Shown: in pieces, positions 9,435-18,686 of the stretch | Position numbering within the stretch: the stretch's first letter is position 1 | Layout of the letters: each line of letters starts with the position of its first letter | Source: CAWAMR01 sp963783095 | GTDB taxonomy: Bacteria; Planctomycetota; Planctomycetia; Gemmatales; Gemmataceae | Direction: 5' to 3' | Length of the DNA: 39,045 nt | Assembly (NCBI GenBank): GCA_963783095.1 | Contig: CAWAMR010000011.1 | Span: 1 to 39,045, forward strand | The notes under the pieces: generated by a model | The model's database searches: none | The model's input: only the letters and a program-made list of their open reading frames with translations | Told to the model about the DNA's origin: nothing | Position numbers and translations under genes: made by a program

Positions 9435-11501
9435 ATGACCGATCCTTTACCGAAAGAGGTGGTGACTGAATTTAAGGCGCTTGCACAGTTCGCTCGCACC
9501 AAGTTATCCGACCAGCCACACATTCCAACTACACTTGGCTCGGAAGAACTGCAAACCACGTTCGAGAGGGAGCTATCCACTGTCCAGGCGGTTTCATTCG
9601 ACATTTTCGATACCTTGCTTGTTCGTCGCGTCGGTCATCCGGTGGATGTGTTCCTTCATCTGGAGCGGCAACCGGCATTCCAAGGACACACCTTCTCCCG
9701 GCCCGTCGCCGAATTGCGGATCGCGGCGGAAAAGGTGGCCCGTCGCCGGTTATTTGAAAAACAGAAAACCGGCGAGGTTGTGCTTCCCGAAATCTACGAA
9801 GCCTTTTGCGAACTCACTCAATTGCCCGCCAGTGCCGTCGCCGAGTTCGTGACGGCTGAAGAAGCTGTGGAACTCATGCTCTGTCGCCCCAATCCCCGGC
9901 TTCAATCTTTGTTCCGGGGAGCTGTCGCCACGGGCAAACCGATCCTCGCTCTATCCGATACCTATCACCGCTGCGATTTTCTGGTCCGCCTCCTGGAAGC
10001 CGTCGGCACGCCTTTAGCCAAGTCCTCAATCTTCGCTTCATCGGAATACCGGGAGAACAAGCAGAGCGGACAGTTGTTCAAAAAAGTGTTCGCTCATCTC
10101 GAACTTGCTCCATCCGACCTGCTCCACATCGGCGATCATCCGATCTCAGACTATCAGATGCCCCATAAGCTCGGAATGAAAGCGTTATTGCACAGTCATC
10201 ACGGCGGCGGCAATGCCCAGACATCGGTTGCCGCATCGGAAGCCCGATTCCAATCTTTTCTTCACTCCCAGGTTTCTTATGCCACTCGCTGCGGCGATAA
10301 TCCGGCTGGGTTTTGGTGGCTCTTGGGCCATAACACGTTTGGGCCGTTGATGGTAGGGTTCTGCCTTTGGCTGCGCCGAAGGTTTGATGAAGATGGAATC
10401 GAACGAGCGTACTTTTTGCTCCGGGACGGCGAGATATTTCATCGGGTCTTTGAGACGCTTTTCCCCGATCCTCAAAAGCTTTCCTCACAACGCTTACCTG
10501 CCTCACGTCGCGCCAATGTTTTGCCGGTCCTTGATGTCGCGCCCGATTTTGTGCTTCACAATCTGCTGGCGTGTTCGGGTCAGCGTCCAGCAAGAGAGTA
10601 TCTCACTCGGCTCAATCTTGCGGCCAATGATTTTGCCGCCGACTTTGCCGCTTGCGGCTTTCGTTCCTTCAAGGAGCCCATCGATTCCCGGCATAGCGCT
10701 CAACGGCTTCGAGCCTTATTCAATCGCCCGCGTATTCGAAATGCGCTCTTGCGGGAGGCCCATCGTGAAAGGATATGCCTGGTTGGTTTCCTTCGCCAGC
10801 AGGAGGTGCTGGCACCTGGGCGAATTGCGTTGATTGATCTCGGTTGGCACGGCACCATCCATAAGGCAACCCAGTTCCTGGTCAATGCTCTGCCATCTGG
10901 ACCCCAAGTGATTGGCTATTATCTGGCGACTTTCCCTGATTTCCGGCGCTTCGTTCCAAAAGGGTTCACGGCACATGCGTACCTGGGCCGTCCGGGAGAA
11001 ATGAACCCGCTGGTCCGAGGCATAAAGTCGGTGCCTCAGATACTCGAAATCGTCTGCTCCAGTACCTCCGGCAGTTTGCTTAGATTCGCGCAAGATGAGA
11101 AAGAGTTTTATCCCGTTCTGCAAGCGAATCCCGCAAGCGCAGAACAACTCGATGCCCTCACTGAAATCCATGATGGTATCGTCGCCTTCGCTCAAGAATA
11201 TCGCGACAGTCCGTCCGAACTTCGGATCAATGAAATCCCGCCGGCAGTCGCAGTGGCCAAGCTCCTTCGACTTCTGGGAAGTCCCAGCAAGGAGGAAGCG
11301 GTACGTGTGGGAAGTCTGGTCCACGGCGACGACCTGGGCACCGCCAACGTCCGATGGGCTGCTCGCTTTCGGCCGACCTCGGTTATTCCGGAGGCTATTT
11401 GGGAAGACTATATCAAAGCCTTCTGGAAGCAGGGCTTGCTCAATTACCCAACGCAGCAAGGCAGTGTCCTGCGAACATTGTGGTGGCTAATGCAGCCATG
11501 A
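9435..11501 (+). CDS. Large HAD-superfamily hydrolase-like protein (COG5610-like)
   Basis: 688 residues from ATG 9435. A TTG six bases earlier is in frame but too close to the GGAG box at 9421; the ATG has 10-base spacing. The HAD motifs are visible in the first ~250 residues: motif I SFDIFDTLLVRR (residue ~53), motif II-like LALSDTYHR, and the acidic motif HIGDHPISDYQM. The following ~430 residues (FGPLMVGFCLWLRRRFDEDGIERAYFLLRDGE and onward, including ALIDLGWHGTIHKAT) match the C-terminal half of the large HAD proteins often found in polysaccharide clusters. The substrate is unknown. Position after the heptose genes suggests a role in surface glycan assembly or modification, which is inference. 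Confidence 0.75.
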   Translation: MTDPLPKEVVTEFKALAQFARTKLSDQPHIPTTLGSEELQTTFERELSTVQAVSFDIFDTLLVRRVGHPVDVFLHLERQPAFQGHTFSRPVAELRIAAEKVARRRLFEKQKTGEVVLPEIYEAFCELTQLPASAVAEFVTAEEAVELMLCRPNPRLQSLFRGAVATGKPILALSDTYHRCDFLVRLLEAVGTPLAKSSIFASSEYRENKQSGQLFKKVFAHLELAPSDLLHIGDHPISDYQMPHKLGMKALLHSHHGGGNAQTSVAASEARFQSFLHSQVSYATRCGDNPAGFWWLLGHNTFGPLMVGFCLWLRRRFDEDGIERAYFLLRDGEIFHRVFETLFPDPQKLSSQRLPASRRANVLPVLDVAPDFVLHNLLACSGQRPAREYLTRLNLAANDFAADFAACGFRSFKEPIDSRHSAQRLRALFNRPRIRNALLREAHRERICLVGFLRQQEVLAPGRIALIDLGWHGTIHKATQFLVNALPSGPQVIGYYLATFPDFRRFVPKGFTAHAYLGRPGEMNPLVRGIKSVPQILEIVCSSTSGSLLRFAQDEKEFYPVLQANPASAEQLDALTEIHDGIVAFAQEYRDSPSELRINEIPPAVAVAKLLRLLGSPSKEEAVRVGSLVHGDDLGTANVRWAARFRPTSVIPEAIWEDYIKAFWKQGLLNYPTQQGSVLRTLWWLMQP

Positions 11502-11732
11502 AATCGATTCGACGGATCTGCTAACGAGTGTGAAGAACTAATGGCGTCATCGAGTGTAGAGCAATCGTAGAACAAGCTGAAAATAGCTGCTCGTAATTGA
11601 GTTGCGGACGCCGGAGGCCAATAAATTGAGGTGAACGGTTCGTGCTGTCGCTGATTGCGTCAATACTCTAATTGTCGGCATTTCTCGATCGACGCGGATC
11701 GCAATCCCGCCGCTATTCGCGGATCGCATACC

Positions 11733-12107
11733 TCATCGAGGTGAAATCGGATCGTGCGGGGCATGACCGGAAGTGATTCGTTGCAGCAAACTCGATGAAG
11801 TGTTTTGTCCTTGCAAGCTGGCTAAGAACTGCTCATCTGCCTGCAAGTCGGCGTCAATTTCCTGGTGATGATCGTGATAGTAGGCGAGTGCCGCGTACAC
11901 TTCTGCCAGCGTCAATCCGGGGTGCTCTGCAATAATTTCATCCGGACTCTTTCCATGCCGTTCGTGCCAGTACGCCACATGTTGGACTTTGATCCGGTGC
12001 CCGGCAATGTGCGGCTTTCCGCCGCAGTGTCCCGGTAGCGAGACTATGTGCGATCCCTCATTGGGTGTGGCCTCTGATTCCTTGCTTTGCTTTTCCATGA
12101 CAGCCAT
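11733..12107 (-). CDS. DUF433 protein (antitoxin-like, solitary)
   Basis: 124 residues from ATG 12107; a longer frame to 12134 would need a TTG start. The core GGKPHIAGHRIKVQHVAYWH, then GKSPDEIIAEHPGLTLAEVYAALAYY, is the DUF433 winged-helix-like pattern. Such proteins often pair with a DUF5615 PIN-like toxin and are thought to act as antitoxins. No such partner lies beside it here: 11502-11732 is empty and the next gene is an XRE regulator. It is therefore an orphan antitoxin or a regulator, or its partner was lost. Confidence 0.8.
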   Translation of the reverse strand: MAVMEKQSKESEATPNEGSHIVSLPGHCGGKPHIAGHRIKVQHVAYWHERHGKSPDEIIAEHPGLTLAEVYAALAYYHDHHQEIDADLQADEQFLASLQGQNTSSSLLQRITSGHAPHDPISPR

Positions 12108-12219
12108 TATAGCCCTGTTCTCCCGCTCGCGCAACCGTGGGATATTCGATCAAACCGTGGTTTAGCGTCAATGCGATGCCGCGACCAGCGAATGCGAAAC
12201 GAGATCGTATGAATTCCCT

Positions 12220-12489
12220 TTAGCTTTTGCGCTTTGTCGAACGAGAACTTGCCCGTTCAAGAAACCGAGTTAAGGCAATAACGGGATCAACACTGCAGCA
12301 TGTCGCCCATTCGATAAACTCCGTCACATCCACCCGTCGGTTGGCTGTCTCGCAATTGTAAATCCAACTCTGCGGCTTCTTCATCCGCTTGCCGAGTTCC
12401 CGCTGGGTCAACCCGGCGTCCTCGCGGAGCAAACGCAAGAAATCGGGTAGAGGCCGATAAGCCGAAGCATGTTGGGACTTGGTAGCCAT
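12220..12489 (-). CDS. XRE-family helix-turn-helix regulator
   Basis: 89 residues, ATG at 12489. The HTH is LPDFLRLLREDAGLTQRELGKRM followed by KPQSWIYNCETANRRVDVTEF, a typical Cro/C1-type DNA-binding domain that fills almost the whole protein. The tail is basic (RASSRSTKRKS). Immediately upstream (12490-12537) are two copies of an inverted repeat, the first touching the start codon. This points to autoregulation. The gene is divergent from the small gene at 12755. Confidence 0.85.
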   Translation of the reverse strand: MATKSQHASAYRPLPDFLRLLREDAGLTQRELGKRMKKPQSWIYNCETANRRVDVTEFIEWATCCSVDPVIALTRFLERASSRSTKRKS

Positions 12490-12545
12490 TTGACACGATT
12501 ATCGGGTCAAAATGGCTTGACACGAGTTTAGTGTCAGATTACAAT
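12490..12545. promoter_or_regulatory. Divergent promoter with two palindromic operators
   Basis: Two inverted repeats of the form TTGACAC-N7-GtGTCA lie at 12490-12510 (one mismatch, GGGTCAA) and 12517-12537 (TGACAC/GTGTCA perfect), with centres 27 bp apart. On the plus strand TTGACA (12517-12522) and TACAAT (12540-12545) are separated by exactly 17 bp, a near-consensus sigma-70 promoter that contains operator 2. On the minus strand a GATAAT (12503-12498) lies 8 bases before the XRE start codon inside operator 1, so that transcript would be almost leaderless. The likely ligand is the adjacent XRE protein (inference). Confidence 0.7.
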
Positions 12546-12754
12546 CCTGGTGAGGAGTCGGCTCAGGCTGTCATCACCCACTCTCTGATGCCGGTAAGTT
12601 TGCTCACCCTCTCCTTCCGCCGATCCGGCATTTTCCTGATTCACACCAAGCATCTTGACACAGCGAATTTTCGCTGTTGGCACGATCGATCCTCCGACCC
12701 GCTGGCACAGGGCGATTCAGAGGAACACAACATCTGTGCCTGAGAGAAACAGCT

Positions 12755-13051
12755 ATGGGTCAGAAAGTCCGAAACATTGAAGCTGTGACCGACTATGCCG
12801 ACAATAGGCATTATCTCCGTTTGCACAGGGATGTATTGTTACCAGCGGCGGTGTGCGAGGCTGTTCGCCGTCACCTGACGGCAGGCCGTTGGGAAATTGC
12901 GATGAGCATCGTCATTGAGCACGCGCCAACGGATTGTCACGACGAAATTAAGCTGTTCTTCACGTCCACTGCGAAACGGCTTGCTGCAGAAAAGGCAGGC
13001 GATGATGTCCCATTCGTCGAGGAGCCCGCTTGCGAAAACGCACGCCGTTGA
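12755..13051 (+). CDS. Hypothetical small protein
   Basis: 98 residues from ATG 12755, with a GAGAGAAA purine box just upstream. The longer frame from 12677 has no ribosome-binding site. Contains LRLHRDVLLPAAVCEAVRRHLTAGRWEIAMSIVIEHA and a charged C-terminus (KRLAAEKAGDDVPFVEEPA). No family is recognised. It lies about 200 bases downstream of the XRE-controlled plus-strand promoter, so it is the probable target of that promoter with a long leader. Confidence 0.55.
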   Translation: MGQKVRNIEAVTDYADNRHYLRLHRDVLLPAAVCEAVRRHLTAGRWEIAMSIVIEHAPTDCHDEIKLFFTSTAKRLAAEKAGDDVPFVEEPACENARR

Positions 13052-13352
13052 CCGTACTGCGTTGCAGCGTAAGAGGAAATGAATATTTTTTCGTTGCTTT
13101 CCACGATGATTCGTCGGTAGATTTATCCAAAGACCGGTAGATTTGTTCCTTGCTGATTGGGCGACAGCGGGGATGGACTGCCGGTCTTTTTCATTCGAGA
13201 TCGGTTGAGAAACGGAACCTCGACCATTCCCGAATAGGCACACGGTGCTTTCTTCGCACCGAAAGCGGCAGCTTTCTATTCAGGAATGGCGGTTAATTGT
13301 AGGCGTCAGCGGCAGCCACGGCGTTTTGAATTATTGCATCGACGTGGGCTTC
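13052..13352. other. Intergenic stretch between convergent genes, nothing recognised
   Basis: About 300 bp between the small plus-strand gene and the 3' end of the minus-strand recombinase. No strong hairpin with a T-run, no repeat and no credible ORF was seen. If the recombinase once defined an element edge, an attachment site could lie here, but none is recognisable. Confidence 0.4.
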
Positions 13353-14329
13353 TCAAATCGAAATCCGCTCCACCAGATTACGCGTGACTTTCCGTCCTCG
13401 CCGGTCAGTCGCGTGGTGCAAGGATCGGCGTGCCCCGCGAGAGATTGCACGTCTTCAAGCGCCTGGTTCTGTTCCAAAAGGTTGGTGACGGTGGCAACTC
13501 TGAAGGAATGTGGAGAGAAATGCGTCGGCAGTCCGGCATCTTTCAATCGCCGCTTCATTAACCTGCAAATATCAATGCCGGTCATTGATCGGCTGGTCAA
13601 AACCTTCGTCCTGCGGATTGCGGTGGGGAAGAGCGGACCACTGGTATTCTTGGCTGCCTGAAGGTATTCGAGAAGCATGCGCTGAACGTCGTGCCGCACT
13701 GGGATTTCCCTCGATTTCCCGCCTTTTTCAGCGAAGCGAAGCATGTATTGCGTGCCGTCATGGGTAAGACTTTTGATGGTCAGATTGGCGACCGCACCGA
13801 CCCGAGCGGCCGTGTAAATCAAAACGGCGAGTATCGCCCGATCTCTGAGGCCCACCGTTGTCGAAATGTCGATCGATTGCAAAAGCGTCCTTGCCTGATC
13901 GGCTTTTATTTCCGGCGTTTTGCCTTCGATAACGGAATAACGCTCGCCGCGAACCGTTGCGGCCGGATTGATGACGACAGCATGACGATTGACCATCCGG
14001 TCGAAGAATCGGCGTAGCGCGGCCAAGTGCAATAACTTGGTGGGAACCGCCAGAGGCAGTTCCTGAATGTATTTGCCGACATCGCCGGGAGCGATGCGTA
14101 CAAGTTCAAGCTCTCGGACTTCGCACCATGCAAGGAAATGCCGGACGGCATGAAAATAATTCTTCCGCGTATACTTGTTGCCGATCTCCGCATGAAAAAA
14201 TTCCTCCCATGCGAACTGGGCGGAAGCTCCGGCCTGCTGAACGATTTTCGGCGAGAAATGGGCGTCTTGCTTGGCGACCCGTAACGCAGTCGCCTCATGG
14301 TGCGGAACGATTTCGCGTGAGTTTCTCAT
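13353..14329 (-). pseudogene. Tyrosine recombinase/integrase, catalytic tyrosine lost by a small deletion and frameshift
   Basis: Starts at ATG 14329 (MRNSREIV); the longer frame to 14416 overlaps the VapC gene and is unlikely. The N-terminal SAM-like core-binding domain (RKNYFHAVRHFLAWCEV) is followed by the catalytic domain with Arg in TAARVGAVANL, Lys in EKGGKSREIPV, HSFRVAT and LAGHADPCTTRL. The usual next residues are YDRR. Instead the frame runs into TGEDGKSRV. Shifting frame right after CTTR restores DRRGRKVTRNLVERISI and a stop at 13353-13355. The restored frame lacks exactly the tyrosine codon, which fits loss of 4 bases near 13414. Without the nucleophile the protein cannot do strand exchange. 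It is followed upstream by vapBC in the same direction. Confidence 0.82.
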
Positions 14330-14345
14330 AGTTTGTAGATAGGGT

Positions 14346-14780
14346 TCATGACGGATCAATGCCTTTGAGCAACCGCACTTTCGGAAAGTCCTCCACGATA
14401 CGGTCGTGAAAGACACGGTCGGCGGTAACGAGCGGGATATTCCATCGCTGCGCCAGTTCCAGGTAAAGGCAATCCGGCAACGGATGACCCAGTGAAACCG
14501 ACAGGCCGCACGCCTCCTTCATCAAGCCGTCATCCGGAACCAGTTCCAGCACCTTCTGCCCCAACAGGGTGAACCACCGCGAGCAAAGCTGCTCAGCTTC
14601 GGTTTTGCTCAATCGTGGCGTCTTGCCTCGTGTGGCCCGGCAAATCGCACCGGCAACTTCCATGCGTATCAAAGATGGAGCGGCCAGATTATGAGGGCCA
14701 GACTGCAAGGCAATGGCTTCGCGGCTTCCTGCCTCGGGCACGAACCATTTGAGGATTACATTGGCGTCGACGACGATCAT
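14346..14780 (-). CDS. vapC: VapC-type PIN-domain toxin
   Basis: 144 residues. The PIN acidic residues are present: Asp5 (MIVVDAN), Glu41 (RMEVAGAI), Asp103 (HPLPDCLYLELA) and Asp121 (VTADRVFHD). These bind metal in the RNase active site. Length is normal for VapC. Its ATG overlaps the TGA of the upstream antitoxin (ATGA at 14777-14780), giving coupled expression. The family cleaves tRNA or rRNA. The target cannot be told from sequence. Confidence 0.9.
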   Translation of the reverse strand: MIVVDANVILKWFVPEAGSREAIALQSGPHNLAAPSLIRMEVAGAICRATRGKTPRLSKTEAEQLCSRWFTLLGQKVLELVPDDGLMKEACGLSVSLGHPLPDCLYLELAQRWNIPLVTADRVFHDRIVEDFPKVRLLKGIDPS

Positions 14781-15019
14781 CCCCGCTTATCGCGCTCGTC
14801 GCGAATTCCATTCGTGCCGGACGCAAATAGTCCATGCCGCTGTTCCAGGGTTTCGAGATCGGCCAAAAGTTGTTCAGTGATTTGGTTCTTGCGCGAACGA
14901 ACCGTGTCGGTCAAAAGTTCACGCAGTTCCTTTTCCAGGCTTCTGCCATGAAGTTGGGCTTGTGCCTTAAGCCAGGAAGTGACCCAATCGTCGAGATTGC
15001 GGATACGGAGTTCAACCAT
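14777..15019 (-). CDS. vapB: VapB/FitA-type antitoxin
   Basis: 80 residues. The N-terminus VELRIRNLDDWVTSWLKAQAQLHGRSLEKELRELL is a ribbon-helix-helix DNA-binding domain of the FitA type. The C-terminal part (QLLADLETLEQRHGLF) would wrap the PIN toxin. First gene of the vapBC pair, with a 4-bp overlap to the toxin. A well-formed promoter lies 30 bases upstream, and RHH antitoxins normally repress their own promoter. Confidence 0.88.
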   Translation of the reverse strand: MVELRIRNLDDWVTSWLKAQAQLHGRSLEKELRELLTDTVRSRKNQITEQLLADLETLEQRHGLFASGTNGIRDERDKRG

Positions 15020-15049
15020 AAGATGTGCAAAAAGTGTCCAACTGCGATA

Positions 15050-15078
15050 ATAATGACATGGTTTGATACCGATGTCAA
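15050..15078 (-). promoter_or_regulatory. Predicted vapBC promoter
   Basis: On the minus strand TTGACA (15078-15073) and CATTAT (15055-15050) are 17 bp apart, and the antitoxin start codon is 31 bases further on. The -35 is consensus and the -10 matches at four of six positions. Confidence 0.55.
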
Positions 15079-15296
15079 CCAGCGATTGTTGGTCGCCATG
15101 CAGGATGCGGACAAATGCGGATTTGTGCCCATTTCAGCGTAGCGATAGACAAAGGATCTTGTCTGCGGCTAATTCAGCGAGAGCTAAAAAACACCGAGAA
15201 AGTGTTCCAAGATTACGGATGGTTCCATCATTTCGCTTGCGTAGCAGACGCACGTTCGATGTCCGGTCGTCCAGGGGAAGTGTGCGACCAGAAACT

Positions 15297-17542
15297 TTAG
15301 GGCCAGTCAAGGAGTGATTCAAAAATCGAGTCGATGGTTGACCCCTTTGGCAGGTGAAATTGTTTGCCGACTTGGTGGCTGATGGGGTCTGGCTTCTCTG
15401 CATTCTCAATTTCTCGCTCGATTGTCTCGATTTCCTGACTGAAGTCTATGGACAGGAGACCCTGCAATTCCTCGACGCTTTTCTTCATCTCAATCCACAT
15501 CGAGTCCATGTTCGGCCAGTACGATGCGTATGTGTCGGAGTTAACCACGCGGGCAGAAACACTCTGAAAGTTCTTGAACTCTTCTGCGGTTAGTTCGGAT
15601 CGAGTAATTGCAACCCATTTTGCCAACGGCATCAAATTGTCAATCTGATCGAAATGAATCCTCGTCCAGGTTTAGAAACAGAGACTTCGCGCGATCACGC
15701 CAATCCGTTAATCGATCTGCGTCAACCCAGCCACATTTCTTAAACTGTTCGAGAACAGCGATAACGACGGGAATGTCCTTTTGGATTACTTCAAAAGACC
15801 CAAATAGTTGGTCCGCAGCCTGAATTGTTCGTGAGCGCACTTGGCCCTTGGAAAACCGTTCGCAAAGACGAAGGGCAGACTGAAGTTCACTCCATGACCC
15901 GGTTGTGAGCGTGCGACTGATAGCGTCAGCGAGAATCGTTTCGTCAGGAAGCGAATCGCCGGACTGTTTGGCACTCGCAACCAGCACGGGTACGGTATGT
16001 GTCAAGACTTGGATTTGCTCAAATCGAGTTGTCGCTCTCAAGACTGCCTCAGTGTCTCGATGATGCCTTCGTAGCCAACTCCCGAGGAAATCAAGAACCG
16101 AAGGGTTGTGCCACTCGACAACTCGGTGTCCCCCTCTGTCATGGATGCGGATGAAGTTGCCTTCAAGTTCATTTAAGGACCGCTCAAAGTCATTTGATCG
16201 CTGAACCCATCCGAATTCTCGGCTTCGATTGCCAAATAGGACATCGAAATCTCGCTCCAGCTTATCGAGAAATGCAGGCGTACCAGCGGATACGAGGGCC
16301 AAGAGAAGATGGCGAGACGCCTCCGATAACTGCTCCTCGTAGATGTGCCCCCACAATTGCGAAGGGTCGTCCAACCAAGAAATAAAGGCTCGAAGATACT
16401 CAGATGGCTTCAGAGTGCTGAATTCGAGCCGATTCGTCATCGATTCGATTAGCCGGGGATTGTAGTTGTGGTGGTCGATTATCTTCCGATAACCCGCATC
16501 TCGCACGACGGCGGCAATATGTTCCTGCGGTAAATTATTGAAGTAAAGATGATTTGCCAGAATGCGAGCCTTGGCTTCCTTGTCGTAATCCCGGCACTCA
16601 ACAACAAATCGAAAGATGTCCAGACTTGCACAAGCAAGCTTTTCGTGTTCGCGCTTCGCTTGGGCGAGGATGTATTCTCTAGTAGTGAGGACGAAACGCT
16701 TCGATGCCGAGTGTTGAATTGCACGCAGAAGTTGAAGCAAGGCACCGTCCTCGTTCTTCGCCAGCTTCTCACCGCTGCTGACCTGCCCGAGGAAATCATC
16801 GTAGTAGAACACCTGTTTGGCGTCGGGATTTCCTTGTAGTGTTCGTAGTCCTTCGGAGACGTTTTGGTGGATAGTCACCAACTCCCAGCCATCCATCAAG
16901 TGCTCGACGAGCAGCATTTCCGCGAAGGGTCGTCTTTCCGACGCCGGGAACGCCAGAGATGATGCAGACTCGATCAGCGTTCAATTGCTTTCTCGCATCG
17001 TCGAATCGAGACGTGTAAACGTATAAGCTCAAACGCCGGAGGATCGACTCACGCGTCATTTCGGATTGGACGAACACATCGTTTTGCAGTACCCGACTCA
17101 GCACAGCCTCGCTGGTAATCCAGAGTTTGGGATGCCGTCGTTCGATGTCGCCGTTGGCCCTGAGTATCCCGTTCAGGTCGGTTTTTCCCAGGATGTCGTG
17201 CTTGGACGTGCAATATGGCGAGAGCAGGTTGCAAAGTTCATCGACGTTCCCAGGCGTAAGGCCGCATGACGTTGCCAGAACATAACGTTGCGGCTTGAGG
17301 CGATGGAGTTTGTCCACTTCCTTCAAGACACTTCTCCGCAGATCTGCGAATCGGGAACCTGCGTAATGCTTGCACTGCACGACCCATGATTGGCCCGTTG
17401 CAAGAGCATGACGAAGGTCGATACCACCGTCCCGCCCCGTGGTAAACGCTTGGAGCGGCAAGTTGAGATGGCGTTCGAGCAAGTCTTTGGTAAGATCCTC
17501 GAATTCGTTCGGAGCCAGGGTTGAGAACGTGTAATCACTCAT
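15297..17542 (-). pseudogene. REase (Mrr-like) - nSTAND3 NTPase defence-type protein, split by two frameshifts
   Basis: Starts at ATG 17542. The N-terminal nuclease domain has Asp42 (GRDGGIDLRH) and Gln56-x-Lys58 (WVVQCKHY), an Mrr/PD-(D/E)xK core. A P-loop near residue 200 (SGVPGVGKTTL) begins a STAND-type NTPase. One extra base near 16921 throws the frame off just after GKTT. In the next frame AEMLLVEHLMDGWELV, KQVFYYDDFLGQ (Walker B), RFVLTTREYILAQAKREHEKL and IDHHNYNPRLIE follow, as in the nSTAND3 family. A second shift near 15650 separates the last ~112 residues (MPLAKWVAITRSEL to the end at 15297). Related REase-STAND proteins are antiphage sensors that activate a nuclease on recognising a phage protein. 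As written it would give only a nuclease domain plus P-loop. Assembly error is the main alternative. Confidence 0.8.
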
Positions 17543-17677
17543 CCGGGTTTTGATTACTCGTGGAGAAGTCGTCTATAAGTCCGTGAACCTTCACGATAAG
17601 ATGAACTAAGAAAAGCATCTCATCGAGTTTCACCGAATTGCGATCTTTTCACGATAACTGGGTTACAGATACCTACA

Positions 17678-18034
17678 CTAATGCCCTGCGGCAGGAGAGT
17701 TATTAGCAGTACCGAGCCGAGCCACCGCATCCTCAAGCAGTTGAGCGGCGACCTGCATGGGACTTACCCGCCTTCCCGAGCGGCTGGCTTGCTCTGCTAA
17801 CCGGGCAAGCATCCGTTCCGTCTCCATGCTCATGGGCACCTTCGGGGCCAATTGCCAGGACGGATCGCTTGGCCGGCCGGGGCGTTTGCCATGCCCAGGC
17901 CGCAGCCGCGCTTGCAGGGCGGTGATCATCTCGCCCAACCGAGCGGCACCAAACGCGCCGCCGCCGGTTTCGGGCAATTGGGCAACCAACGTGGCTCCCA
18001 GCAATTCAGCGATTTTCTGTATGTTCTTTGCCAT
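17678..18034 (-). CDS. Hypothetical protein, second gene of a two-gene unit
   Basis: 118 residues from ATG 18034. Begins MAKNIQKIAELLGATLVAQLP, then a basic Pro/Gly-rich linker (RPGHGKRPGRPSDPSW), then a helical C-terminus (ETERMLARLAEQASRSGRRVSPMQVAAQLLEDAV) that resembles short DNA-binding or plasmid-type RHH proteins in style only. No family is assigned. It lies 6 bp after the gene above and is probably cotranscribed with it. Similar pairs occur in planctomycete mobile elements, as I recall. Confidence 0.65.
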   Translation of the reverse strand: MAKNIQKIAELLGATLVAQLPETGGGAFGAARLGEMITALQARLRPGHGKRPGRPSDPSWQLAPKVPMSMETERMLARLAEQASRSGRRVSPMQVAAQLLEDAVARLGTANNSPAAGH

Positions 18035-18040
18035 ATCGAA

Positions 18041-18437
18041 TTACCTCCCCTTTTCCAGCAAGGGAAACCCGATCTCCAGATAGTCGCGGTCAATTACGAA
18101 TCCAACCGCACCTTGTTTGGTTTCTGTCCCCATTTGCATCAAGAAATTCCGCAACTTCTCAGCTTGCTGTTCAATCAACTCTGCACCGGTATAGCATTGG
18201 ATGACCACCGGCTCGTCGTAGACGAGCACCCCGCCGCGCACGTCGTCGCGCCAGACCCCTCGCCCCTGTGGAAACGCTGTGGCACCGCCGAAACACTCAC
18301 CGAGTATCGCGCAATGCCTCATCTACCCAAGCGTTTTGGTCGATCGCATGTTCAAATCGATCAGCGCTTGGGATAAAGAGTACCAGTAACGTTGAAGCAG
18401 ATTTGCTCGCGCCCAGCGCACTCGCAGATTCGGACAT
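18041..18437 (-). CDS. Hypothetical protein, interrupted by one apparent extra base
   Basis: Two open frames join into one protein. The first runs from ATG 18437 (MSESASALGAS, LLVLFIPSADRFEHAIDQN, AWVDEALR) and would stop at 18297. The second supplies ILGECFGGATAFPQGRGVW, VYDEPVVIQCYTGAELI, LRNFLMQMGTETKQGAVGF and ends at 18041. Removing one base near 18310 joins them as EALR-ILGECFGG, about 131 residues. A GGAGGAAAGG purine tract precedes ATG 18437. The function is unknown. The preserved sequence on both sides argues either for a very recent mutation or for a sequencing error. Confidence 0.6.
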
Positions 18438-18686
18438 GTTCGAAATCCTTTCCTCCGATTTTAGTCTGACACTTTTTGGGCAATAAGTCAACGGGAAATA
18501 TCAGGGCCAAGGGCCAGGGTCATCGCGAAAGCGGTAGGATGACAAATAGCGCGCAATAAATGGTGTCATTTACCGGCAACGATTACAATGAGCGTGTGGT
18601 ATCGTCGCAAATGAAATCGTTCGTTTCAATTCTTGATTCTTGAATGAAGGGCTCATGATTCTTTACCATCGTTCAACGGAGATACA

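Noticed and set aside
12531..12743. Plus-strand frame starting at a GTG inside operator 2
   Set aside because: The GTG is part of the palindrome and lies upstream of the predicted transcription start; no protein character.
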